NCBI RefSeq assembly: GCF_051535235.1
Contig: NZ_JBPPLZ010000004.1
Span: forward strand, 310,001-374,000
Source of the DNA: Nitrobacter sp051535235
Lineage (GTDB): Bacteria > Pseudomonadota > Alphaproteobacteria > Rhizobiales > Xanthobacteraceae
DNA length: 64,000 nt
Direction of reading: 5' to 3'
In this document: positions 32,776 to 41,347 of the stretch, piece after piece
How the letters are laid out: every line of letters begins with the position of its first letter
How positions within the stretch are numbered: position 1 is the stretch's first letter
Made by a program: the position numbers and the translations under genes
Notes under the pieces: model-generated
What the model was told of the DNA's origin: nothing
The model's database searches: none
The model's input: only the letters and a program-made list of their open reading frames with translations

Positions 32776-33675
32776 TTAATGGGGTAGGGTGCCGATCCAG
32801 GTTACTAGGGCATGAGCGACCGAATTCAGCGCAGAGGACACAGATAACCACCACGGTATCTGGGCCAAGCGTTTTCCGATCTCTGCGCCGAACCCTTTGA
32901 CCGCAGAGGTGGTAAACTCGTCAATATGGGTTTGCAGTTTACTGACGTACGCTTGGGCAATTTTAGCTGAGTGTAATAATTTCGGTTGGTCGGTTGCTGA
33001 GGTTGGAGCCTGAGCTTTAAGTAGATCAATGAGTTTGCGAATCTCCTCTTCCTCAAAAGGCGGATCAAACTCGGGTGGCCTGTTGTGGCCCGGCCCAATC
33101 GGCAAATCCATTTGGGGCTTGGGAGCGTCCAAAGCGGCTTCAAGCGCCGCGACTCGGGCTAAGAGTAAATTGAAAGTCGACTCGGGGGTGTCTTCCACTT
33201 CCGCTGTCGCATCGAGAGTGAGTTCGCCGAGCGCACCTGATCCAACGCGTCCCGCACCCGCCATCGCGCGGTCGGCTAGAGAAGGGTGAGGGGCCACCGA
33301 TCCGGGCAATTCAACACCCGGGTATTTGTTCTCGAAGGCTTCTTTTCGTGACTGGATTGCCTTGCGCAACAGCGCCAACGAACGCTTTCTGCACTCCCGT
33401 ACCTGACCCACGTCGATGAGAGCGGAGTCAAACTGAACACCGAACTCGGCCGCCTCACTGTATTGCTGATACGCAAACGAACCGAGAGTAAAGGCATCGG
33501 CCAGCGTCTCCCGAATCGCTATTCCAAGCGCATGCAATTCCGCAGGGTCGAAACTGTTCGGATCCAACGTTTCGACTTCAGACAACCGGAGCTCGAGTCT
33601 GCGGATTTTTCCTGCAAATTCGTTCCGGGCCGGCCGCGTGAGCAAATCTTGGAAAGAATTCTCCGGAACGTTCAT
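32776..33675 (-). CDS. Right-end cargo protein of unknown function
   Basis: A 299-aa mostly helical protein. It starts MNVPENSFQDLLTRPARNEF and has a coiled-coil-like part (KIRRLELRLSEVETLD), then a low-complexity middle. The motif LPIGPGHNRPPEFDPPFEEE near 195 recalls the GHNxPP signature seen in many alphaproteobacterial hypothetical proteins. A C-terminal amphipathic or membrane-associating helix includes PWWLSVSSALNSVAHALVTW. ATG 33675 follows AGGGGCGG; an upstream frame runs into the operator sites. First gene inside attR, possibly cotranscribed with the KAP operon 87+ nt downstream. Confidence 0.6.
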   Translation of the reverse strand: MNVPENSFQDLLTRPARNEFAGKIRRLELRLSEVETLDPNSFDPAELHALGIAIRETLADAFTLGSFAYQQYSEAAEFGVQFDSALIDVGQVRECRKRSLALLRKAIQSRKEAFENKYPGVELPGSVAPHPSLADRAMAGAGRVGSGALGELTLDATAEVEDTPESTFNLLLARVAALEAALDAPKPQMDLPIGPGHNRPPEFDPPFEEEEIRKLIDLLKAQAPTSATDQPKLLHSAKIAQAYVSKLQTHIDEFTTSAVKGFGAEIGKRLAQIPWWLSVSSALNSVAHALVTWIGTLPH

Positions 33676-33686
33676 GCCGCCCCTAA

Positions 33687-33706
33687 GTGGCCCTTCATGT
33701 GGCCCC
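33687..33706 (-). promoter_or_regulatory. Operator pair upstream of the right-end gene
   Basis: On the minus strand ggggccacat (33706-33697) then gggccac (33693-33687), 12 bp apart, directly after AAATTTATT, which can serve as -10. Same sequence and same position relative to the start as at 19627 and 27200. Confidence 0.55.
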
Positions 33707-33761
33707 AATAAATTTTTGCCTGTCATTGGACGCTAAAATTCGTCATAAGTTATTGATTTTA

Positions 33762-33837
33762 TGGTGAGCGCGGAGGGACTCGAACCCTCGACCCCATGAT
33801 TAAAAGTCACGTGCTCTACCACCTGAGCTACGCGCTC
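33762..33837 (-). tRNA. tRNA-Lys (anticodon TTT), attR overlap
   Basis: A 76-nt cloverleaf read from 33837 to 33762: acceptor GAGCGCG / CGCGCTC, D stem GCTC / GAGC, anticodon arm CGTGA-CTTTTAA-TCATG, T arm GAGGG-TTCGAGT-CCCTC, discriminator A and encoded CCA. Nucleotides 31-76 are identical to attL at 19466-19511, so the element uses this gene as integration site and restores its 3' end. Confidence 0.95.
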
Positions 33838-33984
33838 ACATGCCGCGCTGTGTAGGGGTACCCTCCGTCCGGGTCAATAGTCGCCGGGTTCGGCGCGCGA
33901 TACTGCACAACGCAAACAAACTCACCGAAATCCAGACCTTACAGGCAGGATTTCCAGCAATCTGCAAAGAGTAATGCTGGCCGA

Positions 33985-36678
33985 TCAGGTTGTCTCGCGC
34001 TGAATCTCGGGGACGACCGGAGGTGATCCGCCGGTCGGCATTGGTGCCGGCCGCAGCCCGATCAATTCGGCGCTGCGGATGCGGGCATTGCGCCAGAACG
34101 AGAATTCATTGATGCGCGAGGTCTCAAGGATGGCGATCGCGACGGCCGACAGGAAGGGCAGGCTCTGCAGCACCAGCACGCCCGCGAAGATGTAGATCTC
34201 GTGGACGCCCTTGTACTGGTTGGACGCGATCAGCACGGCCGCTCCGGCGAGCAGCAGGACGCCGATCACCGCTTCCCAGAACGCCTGAAACTCGATCGAC
34301 ATCCGCGACAGGCCGCCCTTCGAAGTACGCGCGAAGGCAAGGTGCTCCGTGATCAGTCCCTGCGCGACCGCCCGGGAGACGGTCCATTGCACCGACATGG
34401 CGGCCACCATGGCGCCCAGCATCTGCGGGGTTTTGACTGGCACGCGCAGGCGGTACAGCGTCACGAAATGGGCCAGCGACACCACGAACGCCGCGATGAT
34501 GGGCAGCGTCAGGATCTTGTCGGGGATGGCGATATCGGCGAAAGCCACGATCGGCACCCAGATCAGGTTGAGGATCGCAACGACGACCCCCAGGCTTTCG
34601 GCGCCGAGCCAGTTGAGCCAGCCGAGCGTGAATTCGCGCTTCTGGTCCTGCGAGAGCCGGCTCGCGCCGGGAAGAAAGCGCCGCCAGTGCTTCTTGACGA
34701 TCTGGAAGCCGCCATAGGCCCAGCGGTGGCGCTGTTTCTTGAACGCTTCGTAGGTGTCGGGCAGCAGGCCGTGACCGTAGCGGGTGTTGGTATAGTGCGT
34801 GAGCCAGCCGTGCTCGGCCATCGCAAGGCCCAGGTCGGTATCCTCGCAGATGGTATCGCCGGCCCAGCCTCCCGCCATATCCATCGCGGCGCGGCGGATC
34901 AGGCACATCGTGCCATGGACGATGATGGCGTTGACTTCGTTGCGCTGGACCATGCCGATGTCGAAGAAGCCGGCATATTCTCCGTTCATGATGTAGTGCA
35001 TCAGCGAGCGGTCGCCGTCGCGGTGATCCTGCGGGGCTTGAACGAGGCCGACGCGCGGATCGTTGAAGGCCGGCACCAGGTCTTTGAGCCAGTCCGGCTG
35101 CACCACATAATCGGCATCGATGACGCCGATGATCTCGGCGTCGGCGGCGGTGCGTTCCATGGCGATGCGCAGCGCGCCGGCCTTGAAGCCCTCGACCTTT
35201 TCGGCGTTGATGAACTTGAAACGCTCGCCGAGCGCGCGGCAGTGATCCTGGATCGGCTGCCAGAATGCCGGATCGGGGGTGTTGTTGATGATCACCACGC
35301 ATTCGAAATTCGGATAGTCGAGGCGCGCGACCGCATCGAGCGTCTGCTTGAGCATCTCGGGCGGCTCGAAATAAGCCGGGATGTGGATCGAGACTTTGGG
35401 CGCCGGACCGGCGGCCGCTGCCTGAGTTGCCGCCACCTCTCTGGTGATCAGCCGCCGCGGGCCTCGTCCGAACGCCACGGCCGCGATCTCCTCGATGCGC
35501 GCCATCGCGATCAGGATCAGCGGCACCAGCAGGATCAGGCCGAGCGTCAGTGCGAAGGACGAACCGAAAACGAAGTAATGGGTGGTCCAGTAGGCGAAGA
35601 CCGTCGCGACCCAGGCGCCGACGCCGTTGGCGGTTGCCGAAAGCAGCGTGGCCTGCATCACCGTGGGACGGACCAGCCGCAGGATGGGCAAGGACAGCAG
35701 GATGCCGATCAGAAGCGCGATGCCCGCAAGCTTCCAGTAGGCTTCGTTGACGACGGGACCGGTCCAGGAAAATTTCGGCTCGCGATCCGCGTTGAGAATG
35801 CCCCAGTAGGGACCGACGCCGCCTTCGAAGAACTTCCACGGCTGATCGATGGCTTCGACGATGTTGTATTCCATGCCGATCGACTCGGCCTTGGTGACGA
35901 AGTTGCGAAGCGTGACGGCCTGCTGGAACGGACCCGGATCGGCGTTCCGGAGATTGTACCCCGCGCTCGGCCAGCCGAATTCAGCGATCACGATCCGTTT
36001 GCCGGGAAAGGCGTCGCGCAGTTTCTGATAGATGATCAGAGCCTGATCGACGGCCTGCTTGCTCGAAAAGCCCTCCCAATAAGGCAGGATGTGCGCGGCG
36101 ATGAAGTCGACCGACGATGCAAGCTCGGGATGCTCAAGCCAGATGTTCCAGATTTCGCCTGTAGTGACAGGCACATTCACGGAACCCTTCACGCGCTGAA
36201 TGAGTTTGATCAGGTCCGAGACTTTCTGGTCGCCTCGATAGATCGTTTCGTTGCCGACGACGATGCCGTTGACGTTGCTGTTGTGCTTCGCAAGGTCGAT
36301 GGCGGCCAGCATCTCGCGCTCGTTGCGCTCGACATGCTTGTCGATCCAGGCGCCGACCATGACCTTGAGGCCGAATTCATTGGCGATCGGGGGCACGAGT
36401 TCGACGCCGCCGGTCGACGAATACAGGCGGATCGCGCGGGTCAGGGGCGCCAGCGCTTTCATGTCGGACCGGATTTTCTCGACGGTCGGAATATTGTCGA
36501 TATCCGGATGCGCCGACCCTTCGAAGGGCGCGTAGGACACGCTGGTCAGGACGCCCTTGAAGTCGGGGGCCTGCTGCTTGTCCTGAAGAACACCCCAGAG
36601 CGCGGCGTGTGCAGCGGTCACAAATAGAAGAACGGCGACGACAGCGCGCATCGCGACTGAACCATAAGGGGCGAGCAT
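33985..36678 (-). CDS. ndvB: NdvB-like beta-glucan synthase (GH17-like domain fused to GT2)
   Basis: An 897-aa inner-membrane protein. After a signal-anchor, residues about 45-330 form a GH17-like domain (VVGNETIYRG and VIAEFGWPSAG carry the two catalytic Glu positions). Two or more transmembrane helices follow, then a family 2 glycosyltransferase domain at about 450-690 with IGVIDADYVVQPDW, GDTICEDTDLGLA and KKQRHRWAYGG (QxxRW), and further helices. Bradyrhizobium NdvB makes cyclic beta-1,3/1,6-glucan from UDP-glucose; this protein matches that description in layout. It is divergent from the NdvC-like gene at 37678. Confidence 0.85.
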   Translation of the reverse strand: MLAPYGSVAMRAVVAVLLFVTAAHAALWGVLQDKQQAPDFKGVLTSVSYAPFEGSAHPDIDNIPTVEKIRSDMKALAPLTRAIRLYSSTGGVELVPPIANEFGLKVMVGAWIDKHVERNEREMLAAIDLAKHNSNVNGIVVGNETIYRGDQKVSDLIKLIQRVKGSVNVPVTTGEIWNIWLEHPELASSVDFIAAHILPYWEGFSSKQAVDQALIIYQKLRDAFPGKRIVIAEFGWPSAGYNLRNADPGPFQQAVTLRNFVTKAESIGMEYNIVEAIDQPWKFFEGGVGPYWGILNADREPKFSWTGPVVNEAYWKLAGIALLIGILLSLPILRLVRPTVMQATLLSATANGVGAWVATVFAYWTTHYFVFGSSFALTLGLILLVPLILIAMARIEEIAAVAFGRGPRRLITREVAATQAAAAGPAPKVSIHIPAYFEPPEMLKQTLDAVARLDYPNFECVVIINNTPDPAFWQPIQDHCRALGERFKFINAEKVEGFKAGALRIAMERTAADAEIIGVIDADYVVQPDWLKDLVPAFNDPRVGLVQAPQDHRDGDRSLMHYIMNGEYAGFFDIGMVQRNEVNAIIVHGTMCLIRRAAMDMAGGWAGDTICEDTDLGLAMAEHGWLTHYTNTRYGHGLLPDTYEAFKKQRHRWAYGGFQIVKKHWRRFLPGASRLSQDQKREFTLGWLNWLGAESLGVVVAILNLIWVPIVAFADIAIPDKILTLPIIAAFVVSLAHFVTLYRLRVPVKTPQMLGAMVAAMSVQWTVSRAVAQGLITEHLAFARTSKGGLSRMSIEFQAFWEAVIGVLLLAGAAVLIASNQYKGVHEIYIFAGVLVLQSLPFLSAVAIAILETSRINEFSFWRNARIRSAELIGLRPAPMPTGGSPPVVPEIQRETT

Positions 36679-36842
36679 AACAGGACCGCGGACCCGTCCC
36701 CTAGGCCCGACACATCGGCAGAGATAGTTCTGCCATGCAATTTAACAACTCGTATGACGCCATGGCGTTTTGAGGGCGGTCGACGCGTCAACCGCGAAAA
36801 TCGGATATCGTTCCTTCGCAGGCCCGGCAGAAATGCACGCAG

Positions 36843-37418
36843 CTATTTTTTCGGCGCGGCGGGAGCAGGCGCCGGCTGTGCCGGCGGCGGAGTCGCAGGG
36901 GCCGGCGCAGCGCCTGCGGCCGGTGCGGACGTCGCATCGGCGGCGGGCTCGGCCGGTTTCGCGTCCGGATTGATCCAGCAGGTATGGACGCGGCCGCTCA
37001 GTGCGTCGGGTGCCTTGGGGTCGATCGGTCCGAACCGGACCAGGCAGCGGAATGCCGCCTGAACGTGTCCGCCGGGGCAGCCGAAGCGGTCGTAAAGATC
37101 GAGGTGACGAAAGGCCGTGTCCAGGTCGTCGCGCCACATCAGAACGACCACGCGACGGCCGAGCCAGACGCATTCCGGATTTCCCGCCGGGCCGTTGATG
37201 ACGCGCGCGGCTTCGACGAATTCGTCGGTTTTGCGCTGGCTGTCCTTGGCGGTATCGGCCGCATTGGTCGAGTTGGCCGGGGGCGACTTGTTCTGATCCT
37301 GGGCACGCAGATCGCCGCTTTGCGCGATCGCGCCTCCGATGCTGAACAGCAAGGCGAAACCGGGAACGGCAAGACCGCGCAAAAACGCGTTGTGGAATCC
37401 GAACAGCATTCGACGCAT
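36843..37418 (-). CDS. ndvD: Secreted beta-glucan biosynthesis accessory protein (NdvD-like)
   Basis: A 191-aa protein with a signal peptide (FLRGLAVPGFALLFSIGGAI, cleavage near AIAQ-S). The conserved middle is EAARVINGPAGNPECVWLGR, VVVLMWRDDLDTAFRHLDLY and GCPGGHVQAAFRCLVRFGPI with four Cys. The tail is Pro/Ala-rich. Its position between an NdvB-like and an NdvC-like gene matches the third glucan gene (ndvD) described in Bradyrhizobium japonicum; identity is inferred from position and recollection. ATG 37418 follows GGGAG. Confidence 0.6.
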   Translation of the reverse strand: MRRMLFGFHNAFLRGLAVPGFALLFSIGGAIAQSGDLRAQDQNKSPPANSTNAADTAKDSQRKTDEFVEAARVINGPAGNPECVWLGRRVVVLMWRDDLDTAFRHLDLYDRFGCPGGHVQAAFRCLVRFGPIDPKAPDALSGRVHTCWINPDAKPAEPAADATSAPAAGAAPAPATPPPAQPAPAPAAPKK

Positions 37419-37677
37419 GACGTCTCCCGGCTCTCGCTGCCGCAACCGTATGGCGGCAACGCCACCTTTATCCAGGTGTCAGATGCCGCTCAAATTGGTC
37501 CCCAATGCGGCGGAGCATCCCCGGGATTCCATGGCGGAAATTCGGGATATTGTCCAGCAAGCCGGCCGGTTTAATCCGATCGTGGTAAAGCCGCGGCCTC
37601 ATAAGGTTGTGGTCGTCCGGCCGCCGCTCTTGGCATAAGCGCCTCGACCCGCTAATCGACGACTCGTCTCGCGGAGG

Positions 37678-39303
37678 ATGGAGCCGATTTCCTTTCGTAC
37701 GCCACTGGCGCTTCTCGTCATTTCGCTGGGCCTGATCGCGGCGGCGTGGTGGTGGCTCGGCGAGCCGATCCGGCTTGCACGCGCGCCGATCGATCCGGCA
37801 GCGAAACTGGAATGCGTGTCCTATGCGCCGTTCCGGGGCGAACAGACTCCGCTGGTCGCGACCACCGAAATTCCGCCCGAGCAGATCGCCGAGGATCTGG
37901 CCCAACTGGCCAAGATCTCGAAATGCGTCAGGACCTATTCGATCGAGAACGGCCTCGATCGGCTTCCGGCTCTGGCGGCGAAGGTCGGTCTCAAGGTGAT
38001 CCAGGGCATCTGGCTCGGCAACGATCGCCTGAAGAACCTCGCCCAGATCAACGTCGCGGTCAGGCTGGCGAAGGAAAATCCCGACACCATCATCGCGCTC
38101 GTTGTCGGCAACGAGGTCCTGCTGCGCGGGGAAATGACCGCCGCCGATCTCGCCGCCAACATTCGCCTGGTGAAGTCGCAGGTGAGCGTGCCGGTGACTT
38201 ACGCGGACGTCTGGGAATACTGGCTGCGCAACCGCGAGGTCTATGACGCGGTCGATTTCGTCACCATCCACATCCTGCCGTACTGGGAGGATTTTCCGAT
38301 CCGCGCGCGCAACGCGGCCGCGCATGTCGACGCCATCCGCAAGCAGGTCGCCGTGGCGTTTCCCGCCAAGGAAATCCTGATCGGCGAGACCGGGTGGCCG
38401 AGCGCCGGCCGGATGCGGGAGGGCGCGTTGCCGTCGCGCGCCAACCAGGCGCGCGTGGTGTCCGAAATTCTCGACATGGCAAAGCGCGAGAAATTTCGCG
38501 TCAACCTGATCGAGGCCTATGACCAGCCCTGGAAGCGTCAGCTCGAGGGTACGGTCGGCGGCAACTGGGGCCTGATCGACGCCACCCAGCGCAAGCTGAA
38601 ATATCCACCCGGCGAGCCCGTCAGCAATTATCCACTCTGGAAAATCCAGATGGGCGCGGGGATGGGCTTATGTGTCCTTGTTTTCATGGTCGCCATGCTG
38701 ACGTTGCGGCGGAAGCCCTGGAAGCCGCGGTGGATGTCCTGGATCGCGGTTGCGGTATCGGCGACGGCGGCGGGAATCCTGCTCGGAGTAGCCGTGGACA
38801 AGCTGTGTTACGAGAGCTTCGGCTTCGGCAACACGCTGCGCTGGGGATTGCTGCTGGCGGCCGGAATCCTTTCGCCGCTGCTGGGCGCGAATGCGCTGAT
38901 GTCCGGGCGCGCGCTGCCGACATTCGTCGAATTGATGGGACCGCGCCCCGGCCGCACCGGTTCGGCGCTGTCGGTCATGCTGGGAATCACGCTGTTGGTG
39001 ACGACCCTGATCGCGGCCGAGACGGCTCTCGGCTTCGTCTTCGACCCCCGCTATCGCGACTTTCCCTTCGCCGCGCTGACGATGGCGGTGGCGCCATACT
39101 GGGCGCTGGCGTGGCTCAATCGCCCGCTCACCGGCACCCGCCCGATCGCGGAACAGGTTTTCGCCGGCCTGCTGGTGATCGCGGCCGTCTATGTCGGGTT
39201 CAACGAAGGCCCGAAAAACTGGCAGTCGCTGTGGACCTGCGTGGTCTACGTCATGCTCGGCATCACGCTGTGGCGGGCGCGGGCCGCGCAAATCCAAGGA
39301 TAA
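37678..39303 (+). CDS. ndvC: NdvC-like GH17 membrane protein
   Basis: A 541-aa protein. A signal-anchor at 10-28 leads to a periplasmic GH17-like domain at about 45-320 with ALVVGNEVLLRGEM (acid/base Glu near 145) and LIGETGWPSAGR (nucleophile Glu near 238). About eight transmembrane helices follow (ILLGVAVDKLC, WGLLLAAGILSPLLGANAL and others). In Bradyrhizobium, NdvC acts in adding beta-1,6 linkages to the cyclic glucan. Its GH17 part is paralogous to that of the NdvB-like protein. The 3' end overlaps the convergent gene by 41 nt. Confidence 0.8.
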   Translation: MEPISFRTPLALLVISLGLIAAAWWWLGEPIRLARAPIDPAAKLECVSYAPFRGEQTPLVATTEIPPEQIAEDLAQLAKISKCVRTYSIENGLDRLPALAAKVGLKVIQGIWLGNDRLKNLAQINVAVRLAKENPDTIIALVVGNEVLLRGEMTAADLAANIRLVKSQVSVPVTYADVWEYWLRNREVYDAVDFVTIHILPYWEDFPIRARNAAAHVDAIRKQVAVAFPAKEILIGETGWPSAGRMREGALPSRANQARVVSEILDMAKREKFRVNLIEAYDQPWKRQLEGTVGGNWGLIDATQRKLKYPPGEPVSNYPLWKIQMGAGMGLCVLVFMVAMLTLRRKPWKPRWMSWIAVAVSATAAGILLGVAVDKLCYESFGFGNTLRWGLLLAAGILSPLLGANALMSGRALPTFVELMGPRPGRTGSALSVMLGITLLVTTLIAAETALGFVFDPRYRDFPFAALTMAVAPYWALAWLNRPLTGTRPIAEQVFAGLLVIAAVYVGFNEGPKNWQSLWTCVVYVMLGITLWRARAAQIQG

Positions 39304-39643
39304 GCAGGCCGATCGCGAGACCGGACAGGCCGACATTGTAGAGGACGATTCCGAATCCGGCGGCAGCGAGCCCCGCGGTCAGCAGCACGATCGACGGCCG
39401 GATCACGTGCAGCACGGCGATGACCAGCGCGGCGATGCCGAAAACGTGGTTGCGAAACAGGTAGGTCGCGACGCTGCGGCTCCCGCACAGCATGGTTTGC
39501 AGGCCGCCGTCGCACGCCAGCGACACCGTGGACAATTCGACCGCGAGATAGCGCAGATAGAGTGCGTAACCAACGCTGAGAAACCCGACGATCAGCAGCC
39601 ATTGCACCTGATAGGGTGTCAGCCGGAACGGATCTTTTTTCAT
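39263..39643 (-). CDS. Small multi-pass membrane protein
   Basis: A 126-aa protein with about four hydrophobic helices (WLLIVGFLSVGYALYLRYLA, FGIAALVIAVLHVI, PSIVLLTAGLAAAGFGIVLY, GLAIGLLILGFARP) and two Cys in ACDGGLQTMLCGS between helices 1 and 2, facing the same side. The layout recalls small disulfide-related membrane proteins, but no family can be named. It overlaps the end of ndvC tail-to-tail. Confidence 0.65.
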   Translation of the reverse strand: MKKDPFRLTPYQVQWLLIVGFLSVGYALYLRYLAVELSTVSLACDGGLQTMLCGSRSVATYLFRNHVFGIAALVIAVLHVIRPSIVLLTAGLAAAGFGIVLYNVGLSGLAIGLLILGFARPAPATA

Positions 39644-39688
39644 GGGGCCAATATGATCCGGAACGCTCGGTCGGACAACCCGGCAGCA

Positions 39689-39809
39689 CTTCGTTTCTGA
39701 TCGAATAAGGAACGAAGCTTCATGGTTTTGTTTTGACGGGTTTTCTTCAAGCGAACCTGTGTCGTCCTCCGGTCAAGCCCCAAGGACATGCTTCGCTCGA
39801 AACCACTGT
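39689..39809 (+). repeat. Dispersed repeat A, copy 3 (interrupted)
   Basis: Imperfect hairpin around cttcgtttctgat / aaggaacgaag, then catggttttgttttgacggg and ttttcttcaagcgaacc, an interrupting stretch of about 30 nt, and the terminal cttcgctcgaaacc. Degenerate relative of 6703-6812. Confidence 0.6.
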
Positions 39810-39828
39810 CCCGGCACCATCGGCCGCT

Positions 39829-41199
39829 TCAGTGTGAAGACGAGCCGAATGCTGGCTGCGGCGCTGGCTGCGTTAATGGCGTTGGCGGCGGCTGCGGCGC
39901 CGGTTCTTCGGCGCGCGCGGGTTGTCCGCTGTGCCGATGCCGTGACGACCTCCATTTCGGTTTTTTCGGGGTGGCCGCGGCGGCTCCGCTATCCTTGGCC
40001 TGTTCGTTGGTGGCAAGGCGTTGACCTTCGAACACGGTCGTTTCGCAGGCGCGGCCATTCTCGGTCATGACAGCGCAAATCCTTGCCGCGGCCGCCGCAT
40101 CGACGAGCGGTCCGGCGACGAGACGCAACTGCATGCCGATCCCGTTGCTGTGTTCCTTCAATACAATGATCGGGTGAAGCGAACTCAGTTCCTTTGCCTC
40201 CGATTTCAGAACGCTTCGCCACAGCGCCCGCAAGCCCTTGATCGAGTTGGCGCTGCCGAGATCGACGCCGAAATCGGTGTGCGGCACAGGAATGTGGGCC
40301 GGGGATATTGACGCCCCGGGTGCCTCGATCACCGGAGGGATGGACGCGACCACGATTTGCGCATCCTTGCTCCTGGCTTCCCGGCGCGTGTGAGGCTCCC
40401 CGTCGTCGTTCGGCTTCGTCGTCGCAGGGGTAACGGATGACGTTTCATCGGGTTCGGGCCTCGTTGCAGGCGCGTCCCGGGCGGCGACCACGGGTCGTGA
40501 TGCGGCCTCGGGTCCGGCCTGCATCGCGGCGAGTGATGAATTCGCGGGTGCGGGGGCCGCGGATGACGGCTTTGCCGCTGGTTCGGCCGCCGTGACAATC
40601 GCAGCCGCTGCAGACGGCGGTGCGTTCGCGGAGGATACGCCGTTTTCCGAACGGCTGTTTGACGCGCTGGCGTCGAGCCGCGCCGTCCGCAGCGTAAAAT
40701 CGGGCGGCGGGAGGAGCGGCGGCTCCGCCGGTAACGGGTCCAGGGCGGCTTCCGTCGGAGAGACCTGATGCGGTTCGTTCTGCGCCGCATGTTGCCTGAT
40801 GGAGCCGGTGACGGAATCGAGTCCCTGCTCGAGCACGGTTATGCGGGCAAACAGCCGGTCGCGATCGCCGTTCAATGTTTCGATGGCGGACGATATGCGG
40901 CTGATTTCACGTTCGCTCGCCTTCGCTATCGATTGAAGCTGCTGCGATTGCCGTGCCAGATCGGCTGCGCCGGCATGGTCCTGCCGGAAGGCGATCCCGG
41001 CTCCTTTTCCGGGTCCGTTCCCGGTCTGGTTCGCCAGGATTGCGAGGGTGATAGCTGCGATCGTGCCGAGGCCCCAGGATCCGAGGCGCCACAGGACACG
41101 GCGGTCGAACGTGCCCTCGTCGGCCAGAAATCCGCTCAGCCAGCCGCCACTGTCGTCGGCCGGTTCCTTCGTCGATGATTTTTTTTGATTCTTCGTCAT
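39829..41199 (-). CDS. Membrane-anchored Pro/Ala-rich protein with SPOR-like C-terminus
   Basis: A 456-aa protein. Short cytoplasmic N-terminus, one transmembrane helix (LGTIAAITLAILANQTG near 50-66), and a coiled coil (QQLQSIAKASEREISRISSA ... LFARITVLEQGLDSV). A long Ala/Pro/Ser-rich linker follows. The C-terminal domain (DFGVDLGSANSIKGLRALWR ... GIGMQLRLVAGPLVDAAAAA) resembles a SPOR-type repeat. Probably an envelope or division-associated protein; function not established. ATG 41199 (MTKNQKKS) is preferred to an earlier codon. Confidence 0.65.
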   Translation of the reverse strand: MTKNQKKSSTKEPADDSGGWLSGFLADEGTFDRRVLWRLGSWGLGTIAAITLAILANQTGNGPGKGAGIAFRQDHAGAADLARQSQQLQSIAKASEREISRISSAIETLNGDRDRLFARITVLEQGLDSVTGSIRQHAAQNEPHQVSPTEAALDPLPAEPPLLPPPDFTLRTARLDASASNSRSENGVSSANAPPSAAAAIVTAAEPAAKPSSAAPAPANSSLAAMQAGPEAASRPVVAARDAPATRPEPDETSSVTPATTKPNDDGEPHTRREARSKDAQIVVASIPPVIEAPGASISPAHIPVPHTDFGVDLGSANSIKGLRALWRSVLKSEAKELSSLHPIIVLKEHSNGIGMQLRLVAGPLVDAAAAARICAVMTENGRACETTVFEGQRLATNEQAKDSGAAAATPKKPKWRSSRHRHSGQPARAEEPAPQPPPTPLTQPAPQPAFGSSSH

Positions 41200-41347
41200 A
41201 ATTGATGACGTCGGACCCCCGCACACCGAATCATGGCCAAATGCTAACAGGAAATCCGCCCGATCTCAGGGAGCCGGGCAGTTTCCCCTTCGGGCAAAAC
41301 ATTTTATGACGGCGCGGCGCATGATGCGCCGGAGAATGAGGGCTCGA

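Larger units (their letters stand above)
19466..33807. mobile_element. 14.3 kb integrated element in tRNA-Lys (phage-satellite-like)
   Basis: Bounded by identical 46-bp repeats (19466-19511 and 33762-33807) that equal nucleotides 31-76 of tRNA-Lys including CCA. Contains a tyrosine integrase, AlpA-like regulator, cold-shock protein, helicase, terminase-related genes, a tape-measure fragment and a tail-fibre-like gene, plus right-end cargo with a KAP NTPase. No portal, capsid, tail tube or lysis gene is recognised. Base composition is visibly more AT-rich than the flanks, notably at 30.7-32.4 kb. A phage satellite or a reduced prophage are the alternatives. Confidence 0.85.

Noticed and set aside
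34201..36627. Open frame of 808 codons on the plus strand
   Set aside because: Antisense shadow of the NdvB-like gene; the minus strand carries GT2 and GH17 motifs.
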